This document shows, piece after piece, positions 54,475-64,000 of a stretch of 64,000 nucleotides of DNA (position 1 is the stretch's first letter; each line of letters opens with the position of its first letter). The notes under the pieces were generated by a model. It made no database searches and had not been told where the DNA came from. It saw nothing but the letters and a program-made list of their open reading frames with translations. The position numbers were made by a program, and so were the translations under genes. Source of the stretch: Nocardioidaceae bacterium (GTDB lineage: Bacteria; Actinomycetota; Actinomycetes; Propionibacteriales; Nocardioidaceae); NCBI GenBank assembly GCA_017744365.1, contig JAGIBL010000001.1, positions 1,256,001-1,320,000 on the forward strand, read 5' to 3'.

Positions 54475-56205
54475 TCACCGAGCTGCGCGGGTCTCCTGGG
54501 CCAGGTCCAAGAGCTCTTGGGCGTGCGCCATCGCGGTCTCGGACTCCTCCAGGCCGGCCAGCATCCGGGACAGCTCGCGGACCCGGCCGTCGTCGTCGAG
54601 GACCTCCAGGCCCGAGGTGGTCACCCGGCCGTCGGAGGACTTCTGGACCACCACGTGCCGGTCGGCGAACGCGGCCACCTGGGGCAGGTGGGTCACCACC
54701 AGCACCTGCGCGGAGCCGGCCAGCGCGGCCAGCCGGCGACCGATCTCGACGGCCGCCTTGCCGCCCACGCCCGCGTCCACCTCGTCGAAGACGAAGGTCG
54801 GCACCGGGCTGGTCCCGGCGAGCACCACCTCGATCGCGAGCATCACCCGGGACAGCTCACCGCCCGAGGCGCCCTTGGTCAGCGGGCGCGGCTCGGAGCC
54901 GGTGTTCGCGGCCAGCAGGATCTCGATCTGGTCGATGCCGTGCGAGGTGAACCGCCACCGGCCGCCGTCGACCTCGACGCCCTCGGGGTCCTCGGTGCGG
55001 TCGACCCGGATGGAGACCCGGGCGTGCGGCATCGCCAGCGCGGTGAGCTCGTCGCTGACCGCGTCGGAGAGCCGCGCGGCCGCGTCCTGCCGGGCCCGGG
55101 AGAGGTCGCCGGCCACCCTGCCCAGCTCGGCGCGCAGCGCGGTCCGCTCGGTGCGCAGCTCCTCGGCCCGGGTCTCGCTGCCGTCCAGGCCGAGCAGCCG
55201 CTCGGCGGATGTCGCCGACCAGGCCAGCACCTCGTCGATGGTCTCGCCGTACTTGCGGGTCAGCGCAGTCAGCGCCGCGCGCCGCTCGGAGACCGCCGCC
55301 AGCCGGGCCGGGTCGGTCTCCAGCCCGGACGCGTAGGAGGCCACGTCGGCGGCCACGTCGGTGAGCAGGTAGCTGACCTCGGTGACCCGGTCGGCGAGGC
55401 GTCCCGCCTCCTCGTCGTGCTCGCGGACGGACTCCAGCGCCCGCTTCGCCGCCGCCACCGCGCCCAGCGCGTCCGGGGACTCCTGCTCGGCCGAGAGCGC
55501 CTCGCGCGCGGTCTCGGCGGCGGTGCGCAGCGTGTCGGCGAACCCGAGCCGGCTCTCCTCGGTGGCCAGCCGGACGTCCTCGCCGGCCTCAGGAGCGACC
55601 GCCTCGATCTCGGCGAGCCCGAGCCGGAGCACGTCGGCCTCGCGGGCCCGCTCCCGGGCCGCGCCGACGACCTCGGCGAGCTCCGCCTCGGCCGCGCGCA
55701 GCCGGGCGTAGGCCCGCGCGTAGGTGTCCTTGAGCTCGGCCACCTTGGCGCCGGCGAACCCATCCACCGCGGCGCGCTGGGCGTCGGCCTGGAGCAGCCG
55801 GTGCTGGTCGGACTGGCCGTGCACCGCGACGAGGTGGCCGGCCACCTCCTGCAGCACCGCGACCGGGACCGAGGCGCCGCCCAGGAACGCGCGCGAGCGG
55901 CCCTCGGCGGCCAGTTGCCGCGCCAGCACCACCGCGCCGTCCTCGACCTCCCCGCCGATCTCGTCGACCTTCGCGGAGACGGGCCCGTCGCCGGCCACCG
56001 CCACCAGGCCCTCGACCCGGGCGGCCTTGGCCCCGGTCCGGACCGCGCCGGCGTCCGCGCGGGCGCCGAGCAGCAGCCCGAGCGCGGTGACCAGCATCGT
56101 CTTGCCCGCGCCGGTCTCACCGGTGACGACGTTGAGCCCGGGCCCGAGCTCGAGCACCGACTCGTCGATGACCCCGAGCGAGCTGATCCGGATCTCCTCG
56201 ATCAC
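54475..56205 (-). CDS. recN: DNA repair ATPase RecN
   Basis: 576 residues, SMC-like. Walker A VVTGETGAGKTML lies near the N-terminus, a long central coiled coil follows, and the ABC signature LTKGASGGELSRVMLA and Walker B TFVFDEVDAGVGG lie near the C-terminus. It acts early in double-strand break repair. GTG 56205 overlaps the nadK stop (GTGA). The tlyA-nadK-recN order is conserved in Actinobacteria. Confidence 0.96.
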   Translation of the reverse strand: MIEEIRISSLGVIDESVLELGPGLNVVTGETGAGKTMLVTALGLLLGARADAGAVRTGAKAARVEGLVAVAGDGPVSAKVDEIGGEVEDGAVVLARQLAAEGRSRAFLGGASVPVAVLQEVAGHLVAVHGQSDQHRLLQADAQRAAVDGFAGAKVAELKDTYARAYARLRAAEAELAEVVGAARERAREADVLRLGLAEIEAVAPEAGEDVRLATEESRLGFADTLRTAAETAREALSAEQESPDALGAVAAAKRALESVREHDEEAGRLADRVTEVSYLLTDVAADVASYASGLETDPARLAAVSERRAALTALTRKYGETIDEVLAWSATSAERLLGLDGSETRAEELRTERTALRAELGRVAGDLSRARQDAAARLSDAVSDELTALAMPHARVSIRVDRTEDPEGVEVDGGRWRFTSHGIDQIEILLAANTGSEPRPLTKGASGGELSRVMLAIEVVLAGTSPVPTFVFDEVDAGVGGKAAVEIGRRLAALAGSAQVLVVTHLPQVAAFADRHVVVQKSSDGRVTTSGLEVLDDDGRVRELSRMLAGLEESETAMAHAQELLDLAQETRAAR

Positions 56206-57185
56206 GCGGGCTCACCCCCGTTGCCGGCTCCGTTGCCGGCTCCGTTGCGTCGTCGTACGGCGGCTCCGCGCCAGCCCTCGACCGGTAGCCCGAACTTGCG
56301 CACCAGCCGGTCGGTGAACGGCGCCTCGTGCAGCCGCACCAGCCGCACCGGCGTCTTCCCGCGGCGCACCTCGATGCGTGCCCCCGGAGGCAGGTCCACC
56401 GTCCGGCGGCCGTCGCACCAGAGCACGCCGGCGCCCTCGGTCTGTGCCAGCACCTCCACGGCGAGCACCGAGGTCGGCGCGACCACCATCGGGCGCGCGA
56501 ACAGGGCGTGGGCGCTGATCGGCACCATCAACAGCGCGTCCACGCCCGGCCACACCACCGGCCCGCCGGCGGAGAAGTTGTAGGCGGTCGAGCCGGTCGG
56601 GGTCGCGCAGACCACGCCGTCGCAGCCCCAGCGGCTCAGCGGACGGCCGTCGATCTCCACGACCACCTCGAGCATCCGCTGCCGAGCGGCCTTCTCGACG
56701 CTGGCCTCGTTGAGCGCCCAGGTGGAGGTGACCAGCTCCTTCTCCTGGTAGACCGCCACGTCGATGGTGAGCCGGTCCTCGGCGGTGTAGCGGCGCTCGA
56801 CGATCGCCTCGATGGTCGCTTCCAGGTCCTCGCTCTCGGCCTCGGCGAGGAAGCCGACGTGCCCGAGGTTGACCCCGAGCAACGGGGTGCCGGTGGGGTG
56901 AGCCAGCTCGGCGGCGCGCAGGATGGTGCCGTCCCCGCCGATCACCACGACCAGCTCGCAGCCGGCGGCCGCGTCCTCCTCGGCGACGAGCGCGACGCCG
57001 GACTCCGCCTCCAGCCCCAGGTCGGCAGCCTCGTCCGCGACGATCCGGACGCCCAGACCATGGCCGCGCAGCGCCGCGATCACCTTGCGGGCGACCTCCA
57101 GGGCGTCCTCGCGCCCGGTGTGGGTGAGCACCAGGACGTGCCGGTCCGGGTCGGGGACCGGGGTGCTCGTCGCGGCTGTCGTCAC
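56202..57185 (-). CDS. nadK: NAD kinase
   Basis: 327 residues. The ATP-binding VVIGGDGTILRAAEL and the NAD-binding VCATPTGSTAYNFSAGGP motifs are present. It phosphorylates NAD to NADP. The C-terminus ends in a low-complexity NGAGNGAGNGG repeat not seen in the core family. GTG 57185 lies three bases after tlyA. Confidence 0.95.
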   Translation of the reverse strand: MTTAATSTPVPDPDRHVLVLTHTGREDALEVARKVIAALRGHGLGVRIVADEAADLGLEAESGVALVAEEDAAAGCELVVVIGGDGTILRAAELAHPTGTPLLGVNLGHVGFLAEAESEDLEATIEAIVERRYTAEDRLTIDVAVYQEKELVTSTWALNEASVEKAARQRMLEVVVEIDGRPLSRWGCDGVVCATPTGSTAYNFSAGGPVVWPGVDALLMVPISAHALFARPMVVAPTSVLAVEVLAQTEGAGVLWCDGRRTVDLPPGARIEVRRGKTPVRLVRLHEAPFTDRLVRKFGLPVEGWRGAAVRRRNGAGNGAGNGGEPA

Positions 57186-57188
57186 GGG

Positions 57189-58037
57189 CTACAGCCTCTC
57201 ACCCGGCACCCCCGCGGACCCGGAGCGCCCCGCCTCGGCCTCGATGTCGGCGGCGGTGATCGCCGGCTCACCGCGGCGCAGCCAGAGGAAGAACTCGACG
57301 TTCCCGGACGGACCGGGCAGCGGGCTGACCGCCACGGCGATCGCGCCCCAGCCTCGCTCTGCTGCGGCGTCGGCGACCGCGGTCACCGCCTCGGCTCGCA
57401 GCGCCGGGTCCCGGACCACGCCACCCCTGCCGAGCCGCTCCTTGCCGACCTCGAACTGCGGCTTCACCATCAGCGCCAGGTCGCCGTCCGGCGCGGTCAC
57501 GCCCAGCAGCGCGTCCAGCACCAGCCGCAGCGAGATGAACGAGAGGTCCCCGACGACCAGGTCGACCGGCCCGCCGATGGTCTCCGTGCTCAGCTCGCGG
57601 ATGTTCGTGCGGTCGTGCACCCGGACTCGCGGGTCGGACTGCAGCGACCAGGCCAGCTGGCCGTAGCCCACGTCCACGGCGACCACCTCGGCCGCGCCCG
57701 CGCGCAGCAGCACGTCGGTGAACCCGCCGGTGGAGGCGCCCGCGTCCAGGCAGCGGCGGCCGGCGACCTCGAGGCCGGCCGGGCCGAAGGCAGCCGGACC
57801 GAAGGCAGCGAGCGCGCCGGCGAGCTTGTGCCCACCGCGGCTGACGTAGTCGGGCTGGTCCGGGTCCTGGCGGACGACCAGGTCGGCGTCGGTGGTGACG
57901 CCGGTGGCCGGTTTGCTCGCGGGCTGCGCGTTGACGGTGACCCGGCCCGCGGCGATCAGCTCGGCGGCGTGCTCGCGGGAGCGGGCCAGGCCGCGCCGGA
58001 CCAGCTCGGCATCCAGCCGGAGGCGCCGTGGCGGCAC
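57189..58037 (-). CDS. tlyA: 16S/23S rRNA 2'-O-methyltransferase TlyA
   Basis: 282 residues from GTG 58037. An S4 domain (LRLDAELVRRGLARSREHAAEL) precedes an FtsJ-like methyltransferase core with CLDAGASTGGFTDVLL, VVGDLSFISLRLV and VKPQFEVGKE. The family methylates rRNA ribose at the subunit interface and in mycobacteria sets capreomycin sensitivity. A short duplicated AAFGPAAFGPAG lies between the domains. It follows the acidic 92-residue gene by seven bases. Confidence 0.94.
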   Translation of the reverse strand: MPPRRLRLDAELVRRGLARSREHAAELIAAGRVTVNAQPASKPATGVTTDADLVVRQDPDQPDYVSRGGHKLAGALAAFGPAAFGPAGLEVAGRRCLDAGASTGGFTDVLLRAGAAEVVAVDVGYGQLAWSLQSDPRVRVHDRTNIRELSTETIGGPVDLVVGDLSFISLRLVLDALLGVTAPDGDLALMVKPQFEVGKERLGRGGVVRDPALRAEAVTAVADAAAERGWGAIAVAVSPLPGPSGNVEFFLWLRRGEPAITAADIEAEAGRSGSAGVPGERL

Positions 58038-58044
58038 GGCGGCC

Positions 58045-58323
58045 CTAGCTCTCGTCGTCGCCGGCGCCCTGCAGCGTGCGGCGGAGCTGCTCGTGCGCGC
58101 TCTCGAAGACAGCGACGTGCTCGTCCACCGGCGCGTCGCGCAGGGCGTCCAGCGAGCGCAGCACCTCGTCGACAGCGGGGTGCCCGGTGGCCTCCCGCGG
58201 CGACTCCTCCGGGGCGTCCTCGGGGGCGCCCTCGGGAGCATCCTGCGGGGCCTCCTCGGGAGCGTCGTCGAAGGCGTCGTCGAACGCGTCCTCGAACGCG
58301 TCCTCGGGCTGCTGCTCGGTCAT
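58045..58323 (-). CDS. Acidic repeat protein upstream of tlyA
   Basis: 92 residues. The N-terminal half is a tandem acidic repeat (AFEDAFDDAFDDAP… then DAPE/GAPE/DAPE units), the C-terminal half a conserved-looking helix pair (HPAVDEVLRSLDALRDAPVDEHVAVFESAHEQLRR shortened here to its pattern PAVDEVLRSL…HEQLRR). Small proteins of this type commonly sit before tlyA in Actinobacteria; function unknown. The 12-15-base DNA repeats underlying the N-terminus probably vary between strains. Confidence 0.7.
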   Translation of the reverse strand: MTEQQPEDAFEDAFDDAFDDAPEEAPQDAPEGAPEDAPEESPREATGHPAVDEVLRSLDALRDAPVDEHVAVFESAHEQLRRTLQGAGDDES

Positions 58324-58332
58324 GGGGTCACG

Positions 58333-59322
58333 CTACCCGGGCGGGAAGTTGCCGGCCGTCTCGGCACCCGAACCGGTCGCGTCCAGGTACGCCCACAGTG
58401 CCCCCGCAGCCGCACGCCACCAGGAGTGCCGGTCGCCGGCGCCACTCATCGTCAGCCGACCCTCGGTCACCGTCGCGGTCCAGCCTCCGAGGCTGGCGGT
58501 TCCGCCCTCCACCGTGGCCGTCTCCCCCGGCTCGGCCAGGCAGCTCAGGTCCGCCCCCACGTACGTCGGCCGGCGATCCGGCGCGACCACCGCCAGCTCG
58601 GCCAGCGTGGTCACGCCGGTCATCACCAGCAGGCTGTCCCAGCCGACCCGGTGGGCACCGTCGATGTCGGTGTCCAGCCGGTCCCCGATGACCAGCGGCC
58701 GCGAGCCGCCGACCCGCGCCAGGGTCTCGGAGAACAGCGGCGGCTCGGGCTTGCCGGCCACCTCGGGCTCGCGCTGGGCGAACCGGGCAACCAGGTCGAC
58801 CAGCGCGCCGTTGCCAGGGCCGGGCCCGCGCTCGGTCGGCACGGTCAGGTCCAGGTTGCTCGCCACCCACGGGAGTCCCTGCTTGACCAGGATGGCGCCG
58901 TCGATGACCTGGCGCCACGGCATCTCGGGCCCGTAGCCCTGGACGACCGCGATCGGCTCGTCGGCCGGCGAGGTCACCGGGACCAGGTCACGCTCGCGCA
59001 GCGCCTCCTCGAGGCCGAGGCCGCCGATCACGTAGACCCGGCTGCGTGGCGGCACCTGCGCGGCTACCAGCCGGGCAGCGGCCTGGGCGCTGGTGACCAC
59101 GTCCTCGGGCCCGACCGGCAGCCCGAGCTCGACCAGGTGGCCGGCCACGTCCGCGGGCGGCCGGGCGGCGTTGTTGGTGACGAAGGCGAGGTGCATGCCG
59201 GCGTCCCGGGCCTCGACCAGGGACTTCGCGGCGCCCTCGACGGCGTGCCTGCCGACGTAGACCACGCCGTCCAGGTCCAGGACGGCGACGTCGTACGACG
59301 CGTTCAGCGGCTGGTGGGCCAT
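58333..59322 (-). CDS. HAD-superfamily class IIA hydrolase
   Basis: 329 residues. Motif I DLDGVVYVG, motif II VTNNA, and motif III/IV GDRLDTDIDGA with a IIA cap domain in between mark NagD-type phosphatases (4-nitrophenyl phosphatase-like). A ~70-residue C-terminal extension beyond the HAD core (TATVEGGTASLGGWTATVTEGRL…) is atypical and may be an extra small domain. The substrate is unknown. Starts at ATG 59322, four bases after the TPR gene. Confidence 0.88.
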   Translation of the reverse strand: MAHQPLNASYDVAVLDLDGVVYVGRHAVEGAAKSLVEARDAGMHLAFVTNNAARPPADVAGHLVELGLPVGPEDVVTSAQAAARLVAAQVPPRSRVYVIGGLGLEEALRERDLVPVTSPADEPIAVVQGYGPEMPWRQVIDGAILVKQGLPWVASNLDLTVPTERGPGPGNGALVDLVARFAQREPEVAGKPEPPLFSETLARVGGSRPLVIGDRLDTDIDGAHRVGWDSLLVMTGVTTLAELAVVAPDRRPTYVGADLSCLAEPGETATVEGGTASLGGWTATVTEGRLTMSGAGDRHSWWRAAAGALWAYLDATGSGAETAGNFPPG

Positions 59323-59326
59323 GGGC

Positions 59327-60229
59327 TCAGCCCTGCAGCGAGCGCTCGACCTCGGCGGCGCGCTCGGCGGCGTCGGTGATCTCCTCGACGTCGATGGCCT
59401 CGGTGCGGTGGAACCACTCCAGCGCGTCCTCGGGACGGCCGGCCTCGAGCAGGGTGTCGGCGTAGGCGTACCGCAGCCGCGCCACCCAGGGCGCCCGGCT
59501 GCGGGAGTTCAGCGGCGACAGCTCGAGCACGCGCAGGGCGGCGTCGTACTCGCCCCGGTCACGCCGGGCACCGGCCTCGACGATCACCGTCTCCGCGGTC
59601 AGCGGCGCCGAGAAGGTCTCCCGTGGCGCGTTGCGCAGCAGCGTGAGGGCGCGGTCCGGCCGGCCGAGAGCACGCTCGCAGTCGGCCATGATCGCCACGT
59701 ACTCGTGGGCGCCGTTCATCCGCTTGGCGGCACGCAGCTCGGCGAGCGCCTCGGCGTACTCCCCGGCCGCGTAGGCCGCCTCGCCGACGGCCTCGCGTAC
59801 GACGGCCAGCCGCTGCGCCCGGGCACGGGCGGCCAGGGTGTGCTCGTAGGCGGTCTTCGGGTCGCTCTCCAGCAGCTCCTGGGCAGCGGCCAGATGCCGG
59901 GCCACCCGCTGGGCGAGCTTCTCCGGCAGCGAGCGCAGCTGCGCGGCCACCGAGCGGTCCAGCTCGCGGCCGGTGATGTGCTCGGGCAGGTCCGGACCGT
60001 CGTAGCGCTTCTGCTCCGCGGTGCGGTCGACCGGGGTGCGCTCGTCGCGTGCGCGGCCCTTCCAGTCGCCGCGGCGCGCGCCGGGCTTGGTGTCGCGCTT
60101 CGGAGCGCTCTTCCGATCCTGCTTCGGCGCCGGCTTGCCAGCACGAGTCGGAGCGTTCTTCGCGGCCGGCTTGCCACCGCGGGCCGGTTTACCGCCACGC
60201 GGGCTCTGGGAGCGGCGATCGTCCGCCAC
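59327..60229 (-). CDS. TPR protein with basic N-terminal tail
   Basis: 300 residues. The first ~75 are highly basic, Lys/Arg/Pro-rich and disordered (GGKPARGGKPAAKN…), suggesting RNA or ribosome contact. The rest is tetratricopeptide-like helices (YAAGEYAEALAELRAAKRMN, ALTLLRNAPRETF, YDAALRVLELSPL, PEDALEWFHRTEAID). Starts at GTG 60229. It heads the HAD-acidic-tlyA-nadK-recN run, directly downstream of an rRNA operon terminator. Confidence 0.75.
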   Translation of the reverse strand: MADDRRSQSPRGGKPARGGKPAAKNAPTRAGKPAPKQDRKSAPKRDTKPGARRGDWKGRARDERTPVDRTAEQKRYDGPDLPEHITGRELDRSVAAQLRSLPEKLAQRVARHLAAAQELLESDPKTAYEHTLAARARAQRLAVVREAVGEAAYAAGEYAEALAELRAAKRMNGAHEYVAIMADCERALGRPDRALTLLRNAPRETFSAPLTAETVIVEAGARRDRGEYDAALRVLELSPLNSRSRAPWVARLRYAYADTLLEAGRPEDALEWFHRTEAIDVEEITDAAERAAEVERSLQG

Positions 60230-60279
60230 GTCAGCCTCCTGAGCTGAAAGACTTCTTCTGGAAAAGAGACAGTGTCTTC

Positions 60280-60317
60280 AAAAAGAGTAAGGGCCGCCCC
60301 AAAGGGGCGGCCCTTAC
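60280..60317 (-). terminator. rRNA operon terminator
   Basis: A perfect 14-bp stem (GTAAGGGCCGCCCC / GGGGCGGCCCTTAC, 60287-60317) with a three-base loop is followed on the minus strand by TCTTTTTG. It lies 10 bases after the 5S gene. Confidence 0.92.
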
Positions 60318-60326
60318 GAAAAGTAT

Positions 60327-60445
60327 GTCCGGCGACGTCCTACTCTCCCACACCCTCGCGAGTGCAGTACCATCGGCGCTGAAAGGCTTAACTTCCGGGT
60401 TCGGAATGGAGCCGGGTGTTTCCCTTTCGCTATGGCCGCCGAAAC
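60327..60445 (-). rRNA. rrf: 5S ribosomal RNA
   Basis: About 119 bases on the minus strand with the typical CGGCGGC 5' arm, CCGAACCCGGAAGTTAAGCC core (20-base stretch near 60383-60402) and GGGAGAGTAGGACGTCGCCG 3' end. The outer ends pair; boundaries are good to a few bases. Confidence 0.93.
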
Positions 60446-60521
60446 TCTATGGAGTTATCAAATCTCAGCCTTTGACAGCCCTCATGGGGCTGGTTCTGGC
60501 TCCCGACCGTAACTCGGGAAC

Positions 60522-60547
60522 CACACAGTGGACGCGCAACATCTTTG
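60522..60547. repeat. Left arm of the 23S processing stem
   Basis: CACACAGTGGACGCGCAACA and following bases are complementary to 63656-63679. In the transcript the two arms enclose 23S rRNA as an RNase III-type processing stem. Confidence 0.8.
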
Positions 60548-60550
60548 AGG

Positions 60551-63649
<3,099 letters not shown>

Positions 63650-64000
63650 TTGCTACAAAGATGCTCGCGTCCACTGTGTAGTTCTCAAGATACGGGCGGC
63701 GCCCCCATCGGGTCCTCGCTGACCAGCGGAGCTGGCAGTTCGAGGGGATGGTGGCCCAGAGAAGATCAGTTGCCTGATCCCTCAGGACCCAACAGTGTGC
63801 CTGAATCGGTTCCGCGTTCCTCGCTCGAGGTTCCACTCCGTGCTCCCTGGCGAACCAGGGCGGTTGTACTGACGAGAGACTCGCGCAGATCCGAGCCAAA
63901 TAATCGACGTTCCACTAGTGAGCAGTCCCTGCCGTTGGACGTTTGCCAACGAAACAGAGAACTCTGGACAGCTTGGCTGCCAGTCATGCTCCTTAGAAAG
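63650..64000 (-). other. 16S-23S internal transcribed spacer
   Basis: The ~345-base spacer contains no tRNA, as in most Actinobacteria. A boxA-like TTGAGAACT occurs shortly before the 23S arm, and a matching AGTTCTC lies near the 16S side. The last six bases (CTTTCT on the minus strand, 63995-64000) are the 3' terminus of 16S rRNA, so the window stops at that gene's end. Confidence 0.8.
63656..63679. repeat. Right arm of the 23S processing stem
   Basis: CAAAGATGCTCGCGTCCACT and following bases mirror 60522-60547 with a few mismatches in the centre. It lies just before the 23S 5' end. Confidence 0.8.

Overview
The window is about 70% GC with long genes that use strong G/C third positions. It carries gene neighbourhoods typical of Actinobacteria: scpA-scpB next to parA and xerD, steA-steB-recN-nadK-tlyA, a DGPF protein paired with an ECF42-type sigma factor, and an alanine dehydrogenase/NUDIX/pyrG cluster. 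A Nocardioides-like member of the Nocardioidaceae is the best guess. That is an inference from gene content; a 23S rRNA search would settle it.

Layout. 1-6347: a minus-strand operon (three-helix-bundle protein, CHAD protein, Pls-type single-module NRPS with membrane domains, M1 aminopeptidase) that looks like a non-alpha poly-amino-acid (epsilon-poly-lysine-like) locus; the last 43 codons of a plus-strand gene enter from the left. 6348-7054: two tiny genes (a six-cysteine protein and a one-helix membrane protein) and a terminator. 7055-12686: a tightly packed minus-strand run from a NarL-type two-component system through a 57-aa coupled protein, a PQQ-like lipoprotein, an SRPBCC protein and RlmC to an FMN hydroxy-acid oxidase. 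12782-18498: a membrane protein, a hexapeptide acyltransferase, an OmpR-type two-component system divergent from a PepSY protein, 3-hydroxybutyryl-CoA dehydrogenase and small unknown genes.

18526-35077: the accessory centrepiece. One minus-strand operon encodes a lipoprotein, a 4,898-residue secreted RHS/YD-repeat polymorphic toxin, and three small acidic proteins. The toxin has a signal peptide, three LamG repeats, thirteen Ig-like repeats, PKD and FnIII-like modules, a YD-repeat shell and a C-terminal deaminase-like domain. The lipoprotein and toxin overlap by ATGA. The toxin and the first small protein, a probable immunity protein, overlap by GTGA.

35312-39634: tRNA-Pro(GGG) with promoter and terminator, ECF42 sigma factor plus DGPF protein, an Asp-nucleophile alpha/beta hydrolase, a secreted propeller-like protein and a small helical protein. 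39641-60229: long housekeeping minus-strand runs covering ribosome assembly (der), lipid acylation, cmk, tyrA-aroH, pseudouridylation, chromosome segregation (scpA, scpB, parA, xerD), ald, NUDIX, pyrG, steA-steB, recN, nadK, tlyA, a HAD phosphatase and a TPR protein. 60280-64000: the 3' part of an rRNA operon on the minus strand (terminator, 5S, 23S, spacer), stopping at the very 3' end of the 16S gene.

Many neighbouring genes overlap by ATGA or GTGA. I used these overlaps, together with visible Shine-Dalgarno sequences, to set start codons.
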